Source: CAWGXG01 sp963826505
GTDB taxonomy: Bacteria; Chloroflexota; Anaerolineae; Aggregatilineales; Aggregatilineaceae
Assembly (NCBI GenBank): GCA_963826505.1
Contig: CAWGXG010000001.1
Location: 124,001 to 188,000 of the forward strand
Reading direction: 5' to 3'
Length of the DNA: 64,000 nucleotides
Shown: piece after piece, positions 26,677 to 35,679 of the stretch
Position numbering within the stretch: the first letter of the stretch is position 1
How the letters are laid out: each line of letters starts with the position of its first letter
Notes under the pieces: generated by a model
Databases searched by the model: none
What the model was told of the DNA's origin: nothing
What the model saw: only the letters and a program-made list of their open reading frames with translations
Translations under genes and position numbers: made by a program

Positions 26677-26958
26677 TCATCGGCTGCCGTCTGACGTATC
26701 CGCCGCATGCTTCTCCTGGCGGCGGTGGCGACGGCGTCGCCAGATGGTTTCCACCAGCAGCCCGGCTACGAAGCCCAACAGCGACGCGACCAGAATCACG
26801 ATCACGCTGGAAATGGTGGTCTCGAACACCAGAAAGTGAATGTGAATTTGCGCCGTGTTTTGCAGCAGGAAAATCACAAAGAGGAGCAGACCCACCCCAA
26901 TCGCGCCCATCCGCAGATTGTCCCCGAACCGGGCGAGCTTCTCACGCAGGTTTTTCAT
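26677..26958 (-). CDS. LapA-domain (DUF1049) small membrane protein
   Basis: 93 residues with two membrane helices: GAIGVGLLLFVIFLLQN, directly followed by the typical TAQIHIHFLVFETTIS, then SSVIVILVASLLGFVAGLLV. The C-terminus is strongly basic (WRRRRHRRQEKH). The Q-N-T-x-x-V/I-x-x-x-F-L pattern between helices is the mark of the LapA/YciS family, which helps lipopolysaccharide assembly in proteobacteria but has no clear role in this phylum. I start at ATG 26958 (MKNLREKLA); the longer frame to 27009 begins with unconvincing residues. Confidence 0.85.
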   Translation of the reverse strand: MKNLREKLARFGDNLRMGAIGVGLLLFVIFLLQNTAQIHIHFLVFETTISSVIVILVASLLGFVAGLLVETIWRRRRHRRQEKHAADTSDGSR

Positions 26959-27179
26959 GGATGCCTTCTTTCTGATCGTCGATCGCCGTGTCCTCGCGTA
27001 GTGTAGCACGAGACCCTTATAGAATCATACAGCATCTGGTAGGCGGTTGTCAGCCCGATGTCAGCCAGAATGAGGCGGATCATATTGACGGGGCATGCCC
27101 CGCACTTTAAGATTGGTTGGCTGGCGCGGAAGCGCCTGATCCGTGCCCTGCTGGTCCGGGTTTGAAGGGAAGAATTACG

Positions 27180-28098
27180 ATGACGCAACCACTTGCTGAG
27201 GTGATCCAGACGCACGATCTGACTCACCGCTACGGCAAATTCTCCGCTATTCAGGCCGTGAGTCTCGCGGTGCATCGCGGCGAGATTTTTGGATTCCTGG
27301 GGCCGAATGGGGCCGGTAAAACGACCACCATTCGCACGCTGCTGGATTTCATCCGGCCCAGCGCGGGCAGCGCCGCGATCTTTGGGCTGGACATCGGTGC
27401 GCGACAGCGTTGCTATCCGCGCGCGCGTGGGCTATCTGCCCTCCGAGCTGACGCTGTGGGACAACTGGACCGGCACGGAATATGTGCGCTGGTTGGCGCG
27501 CATGCACGGCGGGAACGGGGCCGTCATGGCCGAAGCGGAGCGGTTGGCCGAACACCTGGATTTCGATCTCAAGCGCTCGCTCAAGGGCATGTCGACTGGC
27601 ATGAAACGCAAGATGGGCCTGATCGCCGCGCTGGCGCACAAGCCAGAACTGCTGATTCTCGACGAGCCGACCAACGGGCTTGATCCGCTGATGCAGCAGG
27701 TGTTTCACGCCTTGGTCAAGGAAGCGCGCGCCGAGGGGCGGACCGTCTTCCTGTCATCGCACAACCTGGCCGAGGTCGAGGCGATCTGCGACCGCGTGGG
27801 GATCATCCGCAGCGGCAAGATCGAAGCGGTCGAAAGCGTGGCCAATCTCACGCGCGTCTCGTTCCGCTGGCTGACGCTAACGGTCGATCCCCCAGCTACG
27901 CTCGACAGCTTCCGCGCGATCCCTGGCATCACGGATCTGACGCAGGAAGCTAACACGCTGCGTATGCGGCTCAGTGGCGAAGCCAGCATCGACGTGGTGA
28001 TCAAGCAGGCGGCGCGCTACACCGTGCGCGATATTCAGATCGACCATCCGACGCTGGAAGAAATCTTCCTGGCGTACTACGGCAAGAAAGAGGCATAA
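27180..28098 (+). CDS. ABC transporter ATPase (ABC-2 type), one frameshift
   Basis: 305 residues once one extra G near 27396 is removed. The first part has Walker A GPNGAGKTTT (in FGFLGPNGAGKTTTIRTLLD). After the break come VGYLPSELTLWDNWTG (Q-loop variant), signature LKGMSTGMKRKMG, Walker B LLILDEPTNGLDPL and H-loop VFLSSHNLAEVE. The signature reads STGMK rather than SGGQ, as is common in Nod/YhaQ-type ATPases. It drives the permease encoded one base downstream. ATG 27180 follows GAAGGGAAG; the longer frame from 27117 has no support. Substrate unknown. Confidence 0.92.
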
Positions 28099-28099
28099 C

Positions 28100-28912
28100 A
28101 TGGTCCCGGTGCTGCAAAAAGCATTTCACGACTCGCGCCGCGGCATGTTATGGCTGGCGTTTGGGCTGGAACTCTATGCGCTGTTCGTCATGGCGTTTTA
28201 TCCCAGCCTGTTGAAGCAGTCCGCGGACATGGACAAGCTGATCAAATCCTATCCCAAAGAGCTGCTCGGGATGTTCTACAGCGGCGACATCGAAGAGTTC
28301 AGCGTGTCCGAGCCCGGCTCCTATGTGTATACCGAGTTTCTGCTGTGGGAAGAGCTGATCCTGGGGACGATCGTCATCGCGCACGCCTTCAACGCCGTAA
28401 CCAATGCGGAACGCGATGGGACGCTGGATGTCATGCTCAGCCTGCCGGTGAGTCGGCGCCGTTATCTGCTGGCGCGCATGCTCAACACCGCGTTGATCGT
28501 GCTGGTGGTGTTGGTTAGCTCGTGGGCGATTCTGGCGGTGTCGACTGTCATCTGGCCGGAGTTCCACGTGTCGATCGGGCGGCTGGCGCTGGGGATCGTG
28601 GGCACCTTCCTGCCGGTGATGGTCGTGGCCAGTTTCACCTACGCCCTGGCGACGTTTTTGCCGTCCAGCGCGCGTTACGCCGGGCCGCTCGCTTACCTGT
28701 TCCTGATGGGATCGTACCTGATCTACAGCTTTTCGTCGGCGCTGAACCAGTTGAGCGCGCTCAAGCCGTTGTTCTTCTTCCATTACTTCAACGGCGGCAA
28801 CGTGATCCGGACCGGGCTTGACGTGCCAAACGTGCTGCTGTTGCTGGTCGTGATCGTGGTATATATCGGGCTGGCATGGTGGCGCATCGACAAGAAGGAA
28901 TTGGGCGTGTAA
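28100..28912 (+). CDS. ABC-2 type permease
   Basis: 270 residues, six membrane helices: an N-terminal one (LAFGLELYALFVMAFY), then a large outside loop containing SYPKELLGMFYSGDIEEFS, then ELILGTIVIAHAFN, ALIVLVVLVSSWAILAVS and further pairs to the C-terminus. The cytoplasmic ERDGTLDVMLSLPVSRRRYL is the coupling region typical of ABC-2 exporters. Its gene starts one base after the ATPase stop, so the two make one exporter. The substrate is unknown; such pairs often export antibiotics or modify the membrane for multidrug efflux. Confidence 0.92.
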   Translation: MVPVLQKAFHDSRRGMLWLAFGLELYALFVMAFYPSLLKQSADMDKLIKSYPKELLGMFYSGDIEEFSVSEPGSYVYTEFLLWEELILGTIVIAHAFNAVTNAERDGTLDVMLSLPVSRRRYLLARMLNTALIVLVVLVSSWAILAVSTVIWPEFHVSIGRLALGIVGTFLPVMVVASFTYALATFLPSSARYAGPLAYLFLMGSYLIYSFSSALNQLSALKPLFFFHYFNGGNVIRTGLDVPNVLLLLVVIVVYIGLAWWRIDKKELGV

Positions 28913-29088
28913 GTGCGGCAGGAGTGGGGGGCAAGCCGTGCGCGGCGCAACACGGCGTCTCTACAAAACGCTGACAAATGACTGGTGTTCCCTAGTATCA
29001 GAGTGCCATAGGGAGCTAATCGTGAATAATGCTATACTTATGATAAGGTAGTGGCATAAGGATAGCGGGGAAACAGTCTGAACACGCC

Positions 29089-29694
29089 ATGTCACAAAAA
29101 ACGCTTGTTCGACGGCTGATCGATTTTCTAAAGCGACCGGACGCGTTGGAACGCTCCCAACGTGAGCCTGTGTACAACGCGTATGACGACTACGAGCCAT
29201 CGACCAATCACGCGGCGGCGGCACCTGCAGCGGGCGAAGCTGAGCCCGAGCACGAACAAGAGCGCAACGAGCCACTGGTCGCGGCGCATGACGAACGCTT
29301 GCCCGGTCACGCGTCTCGGCTGGACGCATTGATTATGCGCGCCATCCAGCAGTTCGGCGCGCAGTTCGGATTCGTGATCCGCTACGATGAGGAAGGGCGG
29401 ATGCGCTACGTCACCGGGCGCGACATGCAGAGCCGCTACGTCGATCACACGGCCATCAATCCGGACCGGCACGCGCTGCTGTCCACGCTGGACACCGGGG
29501 AGTTGCAGTTATTCGTGCAAACCGGCGGGCGCGCCGCGATTGCGGTCCTGTGCGGCCCGCTTTGGGTAGGGAATGAGGTCGTGGGATTGCTCTACCTGGA
29601 CAGTCCCGCGCGCAGCCGCCTGCACCGGGGCGTGTTTGACGTATTTTGCGAACAGGCCGCTCGCATGCTGCTCGAAGAACCGGTCACATCATGA
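29089..29694 (+). CDS. GAF-like domain protein
   Basis: 201 residues without signal or membrane helix. The first 75 residues are polar and disordered with acidic stretches (EAEPEHEQERNEPL). The rest (about 80-200) reads as one GAF-type domain: LIMRAIQQFGAQFGFVIRYDEEG, then AIAVLCGPLWVGNEVVGLLY with the typical closing strand, and a final helix FDVFCEQAARMLLEE. It could bind a small ligand or act as an adapter to a kinase; no output domain is attached. A -10-like TATACT lies at 29033-29038. The gene ends in a terminator hairpin. Confidence 0.75.
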   Translation: MSQKTLVRRLIDFLKRPDALERSQREPVYNAYDDYEPSTNHAAAAPAAGEAEPEHEQERNEPLVAAHDERLPGHASRLDALIMRAIQQFGAQFGFVIRYDEEGRMRYVTGRDMQSRYVDHTAINPDRHALLSTLDTGELQLFVQTGGRAAIAVLCGPLWVGNEVVGLLYLDSPARSRLHRGVFDVFCEQAARMLLEEPVTS

Positions 29695-29741
29695 CCGGCG
29701 AGTTTGCAGCTTAGTCACTACGATTTAAACCTGAATCACGC

Positions 29742-29768
29742 AAACGGGACGCATGACGCGCCCCGTTT
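29742..29768 (+). terminator. Intrinsic terminator
   Basis: AAACGGG (29742-29748) and CCCGTTTT (29761-29768) pair around ACGCATGACGCG-type loop bases, ending in T residues. It lies between the convergent GAF and YbaK genes and may serve both. Confidence 0.7.
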
Positions 29769-29789
29769 TCTTGTTCAAATCCCGCCGCG

Positions 29790-30272
29790 TTACAGCACGC
29801 TGATGACCTCGCCGCCGGTCATGCGCTCCAACTCCGCCGGTGTGAGCCGGAAGACCGCGCGCGGCGTGCCCGCCGCTGCCCATATCTCCTCGTACTGGCG
29901 CAAATCCTGATCGATGAAGGTCCGGATCGGCTGGCTGTGTCCGACCGGCGGCACGCCGCCGATCACAAACCCGGTTTGCGCGCGGACGAAATCGGCGTCC
30001 GGCTTGTCGAGGGCTTCACCGAGCAGCGCAGCGAGCGCTTTGGTGTTGACGCGATTGGTCCCGCTGGCGATCACCAGGATGGCTGCGCCGGACTGCGCCC
30101 CTTTGAAGACCAGCGACTTGGCGATCTGCGCGACGGTGCAGCCGATCGCGGCGGCCGCTTCGGCCGCAGTGCGTGTTGAGTTGGGCAGCTCGACGACGCG
30201 GCAGTCCGTGCAGCCGAGCGCGGCGAGAGCATCCTGAACTTTCTGGGCGCTCGCACTGAGTGAATCGGTCAT
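29790..30272 (-). CDS. YbaK/EbsC-type tRNA deacylase domain protein
   Basis: 160 residues. The YbaK/ProX fold edits mischarged tRNA, for example hydrolysing Cys-tRNA-Pro or Ala-tRNA-Pro. Visible features are TAAEAAAAIGCTVAQIAKSL with the conserved Lys in KSLVF, VIASGTNRVNTKALA, and the GG-containing loop GFVIGGVPPVGHSQPI, which is typical of this group. The start is ATG 30272 after AAGGAG; a longer frame to 30344 covers repeat DNA and is rejected. It is a stand-alone gene, unlike the editing domain inserted in some prolyl-tRNA synthetases. Confidence 0.9.
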   Translation of the reverse strand: MTDSLSASAQKVQDALAALGCTDCRVVELPNSTRTAAEAAAAIGCTVAQIAKSLVFKGAQSGAAILVIASGTNRVNTKALAALLGEALDKPDADFVRAQTGFVIGGVPPVGHSQPIRTFIDQDLRQYEEIWAAAGTPRAVFRLTPAELERMTGGEVISVL

Positions 30273-30294
30273 AAGTTTTGCTCCTTCGAAAATG

Positions 30295-30329
30295 GCTGTC
30301 AGCACACAGCGATCAGCAGACAGCACACA
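30295..30329. repeat. CAGCGATCAGCAGACAG-type intergenic repeat
   Basis: CTGTCAGCACACAGCGATCA and the following GCAGACAGCACACAG repeat the word ACAGC/CACACAG. Related short stretches occur at about 1180-1212 and 56430-56452, always next to stop or start codons. Too short and variable to class further. Confidence 0.45.
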
Positions 30330-30330
30330 G

Positions 30331-32107
30331 TTAACGGGCCTCACCCACCGTAAGCCGCATCAGCGCGTAATCCGTCGGATCGACATACACGATCTGCGTC
30401 CCATCGGGCGAAACACTCCACTCGCCGTTGGCGACGCGGATCGGCAGCGTGTCCGGATCGGTCAGCCAGCGCACCGCCCCGGTCAGCGCGTTCGCCACGC
30501 CTAGAGCGTGCGCGTCGCTGGACGGATCGAAGCTCAGCATGTACAGCGTGCGATCGTCGCGCCAATGGTACGCCCCAAAAGCCTCCAAAGTGCGCGGCAG
30601 ACTGCCCGGTACGGTGCGCAGCACAGTGACCCCGCTCGTGGCGGGATCGTCCTGGAACAGCGTCATGAATGCGATCCAGCGCCCGCCGGGCGCGACCTCA
30701 AGATCACGCACAAATCCGAACGATCCTAGCGGTTGCGCTTCCAAGGGATCGCGGTCGATATCCAGGGTGTACAGCCGCGTCTCGGCAGTGTACGTGACGC
30801 GCTTGACGATCAGCAGCCGCCCCGCGTCCAGCCAGCGGACCGTGCCATCCGTCACGGTGTAGACCAGCCGGCGGTCGGAACCATCCAACGCGCTGACCCA
30901 AATCCGCGCGCTGGGCGGGCTTTGGCCGGGCACGATTGCGCCGAAGACCTGTTCCCACAACAGGCGCGTGCCATCCGGCGATACGACCGGAATATCCCCG
31001 CCCGTGTCCACTAACCAGGACGCGCCATCCTCCCGCCGCGTGACGCGCACCTGACCCCCGCCCGCGCTCTGCACCGTGACCGATCCGTCCGGGGATGGCA
31101 CGCTGACCGGTAAGGCTGCCACGTGCCGCCGCAGCGCGCCGTCGAGCGGCTGGCGGAAAATGCCCGCCGCCTCGTCGGAGGTCTGCGGCATGGGACCGAT
31201 CAGGTATACTGCGTCGGGATCGGCGGCATCCCACCACGCGCCGATATTCCAGCGTCCCCGGTTGATCACCGACCGCGTCACCGCTGCGTCGTCCGGCAGG
31301 GCAGGCAGTCGCCGGGCGGGCGGCGCGCTGGACGCTTCGCGGCGTTCAAGCGGCGGCGGCCAGGGTTGGGTGTAGGTGTTGAGCAGGTTGCCGCTGAAGC
31401 TGATCGTCGGTTGGTCTTCCAGACGCATCCAGCGGGTAGGGTGGGTGAGGTCCTGCTGAAAGGCGTTGTCGACCGGGCCGACGCTGGCGATCATGTGCCA
31501 GGGCACGTCAAAGAATGGCAGCGGGTTATAGGCCGTCTGGTAATTGCTGCTGCGGATTTCAAGGTGAAGATGCGGGCGCGATCCGCACGATCCGTCCGGA
31601 TCACCGGACAGCGCGACCACGTCGCCACGGTGCACCACCTGACCGCGGCGCAGCGCCGGGACGTGCAACAGATGGCCGTACAGCGAGGCGTAACCCGTGC
31701 CGGGATGTTCGATCACCAGGTTATGCGGCCCCGCGCCGAACCCGTCCGCGTCCACGTAAGCGACCACGCCGTCCGCGACGGCATGCACGGGCGTGCCGCA
31801 CGGCGCTTCGAGGTCGATCCCGAAGTGCATGCCCTGGCCGAACTCGATACCACACGTCCCCAAAATTGAACGCGGCGATGGTGTTGCCGTAGTGCTGCTC
31901 ATACAGCCATGTGGTCGGGCCAGGGGGATCGGTAAAAGGCAGTGAGAAGGGCGGGCCATCTGGCGCGAGCGGAGGCGCTATGATTTCCGCGCGGCTGGGT
32001 GACGCGCTGCCCCACAGCAGCACGCCCACGATCAGCGCGGGGACCAGCGCCGCGATCCCAAAGGAAGGCGCGCGGCGGGGCAGCGTAATGGCGTTGGAGT
32101 CAGTCAT
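30331..32107 (-). CDS. M23 peptidase fused to beta-propeller, one frameshift
   Basis: 591 residues when one extra G near 31860 is removed. After a hydrophobic N-terminus (GIAALVPALIVGVLLWG) comes a LytM/M23 zinc endopeptidase domain: HFGIDLEAPCGTPVHAVADG holds His-x-x-x-Asp, ASLYGHL is typical, and RPHLHLEIR holds the second His-x-His. Such enzymes cut peptide cross-links of the cell wall. The last 350 residues form TolB/WD40-like blades (SPDGTRLLWEQ, APGGRWIAFMTL, SPDGTQIVYVD). This fusion would tie a wall hydrolase to a binding propeller. No lipobox is seen. The AAA+ ATPase gene ends 51 bp upstream on the same strand. Confidence 0.85.
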
Positions 32108-32158
32108 GGCTGGCTGCTGTGTCCGTCGGATGCGCGTAACACGCCGGGCGACGGCTCG

Positions 32159-33538
32159 CTAACGGGGTTCCGGACGATCTGCCACAGGCGATTTGTTGGA
32201 CGTGACAAAATAGCTCCGGCACGCCGTATCGATCGCGTCGGGCGTCAGGCGCGGAGACTGGCTCTCATAGTCCGCCATCGACACGATGATCTTGAGAATA
32301 TCGCGCGGATGAACGGCCTGCATGGCACGCCCTGTTTCGCGATACCATTTTTGCAGCAGATACAGGAATCCGTCTTTTTCCAGCGGGATGCCAAGCTGCT
32401 GCGCGACCGCGGCGAAAATCTGGAAGAACATGCGCTCGTCCGGGCTGCTGACCTCGACCTTCATCTGAATGCGGCGTAGAAACGCGTCGTCGACCAGATC
32501 GTGCGGGTCGAGATTGGTGCTGAAGATGATCAGTTGCCGAAACGGCACCTCCAGGCTTTGCCCGGTTTGCAGGCGCAAAAAATCGTGCCCGGAATCCAGC
32601 GGGACGATCCAGCGGTTGAGCAGCTCTGCCGGGCTCATCTGCTGGCGTCCAAAGTCGTCGATCAGGAACATGCCGCCGTTCGCACGCATTTGCAGCGGGG
32701 CCTCGTAGAACTTGGCGATCGGGTCGAAACGCAGCTCGAGCGCCTCCATGCGCAGCTCGCCGCCGACTCTGACCGCCGGACGGCGGATGTAAGCCCAGCG
32801 CCGGTCGACTTCGTGAACGGAGTCGACCTTCATGAGCCTGACCTGTTCGCGTGAGAGAGGCACTTCCTGGAACAGGTGCGGATCGTACAGGCTGATGATG
32901 TAGCCGCCGATCGTGAGGGCATACGGCACCCAGATCGGGGACGCGCCGGAGATCAGCTGCGCCATCGCTTCGGCGACGGTCGTTTTGCCGTTGCCGGGCG
33001 GGCCGTACAGGAAGATCGAAGTGCCTGCGTTGACGGCGGGGCCAATGCGCCGGTGGAAATTGTCGGCCAGGATCAGATGCGACAACGCCTGCTGCACCTG
33101 TTCCGGCGTGATATGCAGCTTCTGCGAGGTCTGGCGCATGATCATTTCGGAATAGTTATCCAGCGGCACCGGGACTGGACCGATGTACTGCCCGCGTTCT
33201 AGCGCATCCCGCGCGCGCTGGCCGCCGGAATCGGTCAGCGCGTAGCTATATCCAAAGCGCCCCACGCCGCTTGTGCTGACCACCTCCACCAGATGCTCGC
33301 CCTGGATGCGTTCCAACAACGCATCCAGTACGCTCATTTCCAGCCGCATAATCTCGTACAAGCGGCGCAGACTGACCTCGCCCTCGTTGAACAAAATCCG
33401 CAGCACAATGTCGACGACCAGGACGGGCGAAATATCCAGTTCTTCCGTAGAGCTTGGCGCGCGCAGCAGTTGTTTGATCGCCTCGAGATTTTCGTCGATG
33501 TGCTGCTCAGTCTCAACCGCATCAAGCTGACTCGTCAT
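32159..33538 (-). CDS. AAA+ ATPase with N-terminal helical domain
   Basis: 459 residues, cytoplasmic. Residues 1-160 are helical and look like a winged-helix-type domain (VSLRRLYEIMRLEMSVLDAL; GRFGYSYALTDSGGQRARD). The AAA+ module follows: Walker A GPPGNGKTT (179-187), Walker B GGMFLIDDFG, sensor 1 in IIFSTNLDP and an Arg-finger candidate in DDAFLRRIQMK. It ends with a helical lid (MQAVHPRDILKII). I know it only as an uncharacterised family, often near type IV pilus-like or signalling genes. Its start codon lies inside the end of the cNMP-binding gene (17-bp overlap), so the two are coupled and likely work together. AAGGAGC precedes ATG 33538. Confidence 0.85.
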   Translation of the reverse strand: MTSQLDAVETEQHIDENLEAIKQLLRAPSSTEELDISPVLVVDIVLRILFNEGEVSLRRLYEIMRLEMSVLDALLERIQGEHLVEVVSTSGVGRFGYSYALTDSGGQRARDALERGQYIGPVPVPLDNYSEMIMRQTSQKLHITPEQVQQALSHLILADNFHRRIGPAVNAGTSIFLYGPPGNGKTTVAEAMAQLISGASPIWVPYALTIGGYIISLYDPHLFQEVPLSREQVRLMKVDSVHEVDRRWAYIRRPAVRVGGELRMEALELRFDPIAKFYEAPLQMRANGGMFLIDDFGRQQMSPAELLNRWIVPLDSGHDFLRLQTGQSLEVPFRQLIIFSTNLDPHDLVDDAFLRRIQMKVEVSSPDERMFFQIFAAVAQQLGIPLEKDGFLYLLQKWYRETGRAMQAVHPRDILKIIVSMADYESQSPRLTPDAIDTACRSYFVTSNKSPVADRPEPR

Positions 33539-34007
33539 GTTTGCGCTCCTTATGCGGCCGGTGGATCCAGGGGCCGCTGCGGACCCACTGCTCAGCCAGA
33601 GTTTGAGCCAGCGTCTTGTACATTTTCAGCATCAGGGTTGGTTCTTCTTCTTCGAGACGGGCCAGCGTATCGGGCGTAATTTTGAGCAGCCGCACGTCCA
33701 GCCCGGCGGCGACGGTGGCGTTACGCGGTTGGCCAATCAGCATCCCCAGCTCGCCGAAGGACTGGCCCTCGGTGACGATGCTCAAGGTATGTTCCTTGCC
33801 GTCGTCGCCGGTCGTGATAACCAGCGCCATCCCTTCCAGGACGAGGTACATACCGTCCGACGGATCCCCTTCTGCAAAAATCGTGGCGCGCGCCGGGAAG
33901 CTGATTTCTTCAGCGTAACTACGCAGCACGGCGAACTGTTCGCCTTCGAAGCCCCAGGTCACTAGCCAGTGATCGGGTTGGTCCATGTTCAGGCTGTCCA
34001 GTAACAT
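33522..34007 (-). CDS. Cyclic nucleotide-binding domain protein
   Basis: 161 residues, one cNMP-binding domain and no DNA-binding helix-turn-helix. The CNB fold is seen as VLRSYAEEISFPARATIFAEG, then GMYLVLEGMALVITTGDDG, then the phosphate-binding cassette in GQSFGELGMLIGQPRNATVAA (Phe-Gly-Glu-Leu plus Arg-Asn-Ala-Thr). The Glu and Arg that contact the cyclic phosphate are both present, so binding of cAMP or cGMP is likely. I start at ATG 34007 (MLLDSLNMDQ) with GGAGGGAGC. The gene overlaps the AAA+ ATPase gene by 17 bp, which suggests cNMP control of that ATPase. Confidence 0.9.
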   Translation of the reverse strand: MLLDSLNMDQPDHWLVTWGFEGEQFAVLRSYAEEISFPARATIFAEGDPSDGMYLVLEGMALVITTGDDGKEHTLSIVTEGQSFGELGMLIGQPRNATVAAGLDVRLLKITPDTLARLEEEEPTLMLKMYKTLAQTLAEQWVRSGPWIHRPHKERKHDESA

Positions 34008-34108
34008 GATGCTCCCTCCATGCCTGCGAAGGCGGACCGCTCCCGTACTCACTCGGAATCAGGCCCTGGCGGTCCGCTGCGGTGTGTTCTTATATCTCTG
34101 CCTTGCGC

Positions 34109-35632
34109 TTATTGGCTCAGCCGCCACGTCCCGCCGAGGCAATCGCCGCGTACTTCCCGCTCGAAGAACGAGATCTGTTGGTTGTCGAGCGTCGTCAGCC
34201 GGTGCTCGCCGGGGCCGGGGATGTACTGATTGTTCTGCACATAGCCGCCCGCAATGTAGGTGTAATTGCTCGTCAGCTCGAACTCCGGCGTCGTGGCCCA
34301 TCCGAGTGCGGTTTGCAGTTCGGGGTGGGAGCGCCACAGTGTGCCGAACCCGCGCCGGGGCTGGTACAGCCCTTCCGGCGGGACCAGACTCGGGTCGATT
34401 TCCGGCTCGCCTTCGATGAACGTGTCGTTATAGCAGTACCAGTCGCCTGCCGGGTTGTCGGGTGGCACATTGACCATCACCCAGATCTGGCGGTTATGCC
34501 GCAGCCAGAACATGCGCCCGTGCTCGTAGCCCTGTTCGACCATCTGCACCTGGGCGGTGACATTGGTCGGGAAGATGGCCGGGTAGGGCGAAGGTGAAGG
34601 TGGGATCGGCGTCGGGGCCGGAGTTGGGAGATTGGCTGCTGCTGCTGCAGGCAGCTCGACGACCAGCGCCGATTGCAGCGTGGCTTCCCAATGATACGCC
34701 GCCAGCACGGGCCCCGCCGCGCCGTTGAATACGCCGGTGCCGTTCTGCATGCTAAATGCCTGCGCGACGGTGTCACTGGAGGGCGCGGACCCTTCGGGGA
34801 GATCCGCCGGGGCGAACACTCGCCCGGTTCCAGCGAAGACCAGCGCCGCGCTCACCGGCCAGCCCGACGGATCCGGCCGGGTCAGGATCGTGTCGAGCGC
34901 GCTCAGGTCCGGCCAGCCGACCAGCACCGTATCCCCGGCAGCGTCCAGCGGGCGCGACACCACAATCGACGGGATTCCGCCGCGCGAGGCGTCCAGAAAC
35001 GCACCTTGCAGCAGCGACGCGCTGCCGTCCGGCGCGAATGTCAGCACACCTGAATCGGGGGAGGGTGGCGCAATCCGCACGCCGTCGCTGTCGAACAGCG
35101 CCAGATCAGTGAAACCATATTGGGCGGCGGCGCTGGTGAGCGCGTCCGCCTGTTCGGCGGCGGACATTGCCAGCAGATCGTTGCCCAGGAGGATGGTATC
35201 CAGGGTATTGCGGCTAGCTGCCAGCCAGCTCTGGATAGCGATTTCTTTCGACGCGGCGATGTGGTCCAATCCATCGAGCACCGTGCCCCACTGCCCGCGC
35301 TCGGCGTCTGCCGTGGCGGCGACACCGGCGTCTGCCGTCGCGGTGAGCGCCTGGTCAAAGGCCGCGTCGACGGTCGCATTAAAGGCCGCCGTGAGCGTCG
35401 GCCCGATGACCGTCGCGGCTTCCATCGTCTGCGTTAACCCAATGTTTTGCTCGACGACGGCCGTCTCGGTGAAGCGCATCTGCACGATGGCGTCAATCGT
35501 CTGCTGCTGCTCGGTGGGGTTACCCTGCGCGCGCGGACTGCCCGCGGCGGGCAGCGCTACACCCAGCGCCATCACCAGCATCACTCCGGTGACCGCCGCC
35601 ACAACAACCAAGGACAATGAGCGTTTTTGCAT
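34109..35632 (-). CDS. Secreted protein of unknown function, sensor-like N-terminal half
   Basis: 507 residues. A signal peptide (LVVVAAVTGVMLVMALGVALPAAG) is followed by a helical region rich in Thr and Ala (about 40-120) that looks like a coiled coil. Then comes a segment resembling an extracellular Cache-type sensor (SKEIAIQSWLAASRNTLDTI, AAQYGFTDLALFDSDG, GIPSIVVSRPL). A Pro-rich linker (TPAPTPIPPSPSPYP) joins a C-terminal domain of 170 residues with many Trp and Tyr and a Cys pair (WYCYND and RGDCLGGTW). No helix anchors it after the signal. The N-terminal half would normally be attached to a kinase, but no cytoplasmic part is present. GGGAGATC precedes the start. Confidence 0.7.
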   Translation of the reverse strand: MQKRSLSLVVVAAVTGVMLVMALGVALPAAGSPRAQGNPTEQQQTIDAIVQMRFTETAVVEQNIGLTQTMEAATVIGPTLTAAFNATVDAAFDQALTATADAGVAATADAERGQWGTVLDGLDHIAASKEIAIQSWLAASRNTLDTILLGNDLLAMSAAEQADALTSAAAQYGFTDLALFDSDGVRIAPPSPDSGVLTFAPDGSASLLQGAFLDASRGGIPSIVVSRPLDAAGDTVLVGWPDLSALDTILTRPDPSGWPVSAALVFAGTGRVFAPADLPEGSAPSSDTVAQAFSMQNGTGVFNGAAGPVLAAYHWEATLQSALVVELPAAAAANLPTPAPTPIPPSPSPYPAIFPTNVTAQVQMVEQGYEHGRMFWLRHNRQIWVMVNVPPDNPAGDWYCYNDTFIEGEPEIDPSLVPPEGLYQPRRGFGTLWRSHPELQTALGWATTPEFELTSNYTYIAGGYVQNNQYIPGPGEHRLTTLDNQQISFFEREVRGDCLGGTWRLSQ

Positions 35633-35679
35633 CGTGGGAGATCTCCCTAACTTAGGCTATGTCGTCTGGCATCGATGGA

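Noticed and set aside
27390..27400. Programmed frameshifting in the ABC ATPase gene
   Set aside because: There is no slippery sequence with a stimulatory structure, and many unrelated genes here show the same kind of lesion.
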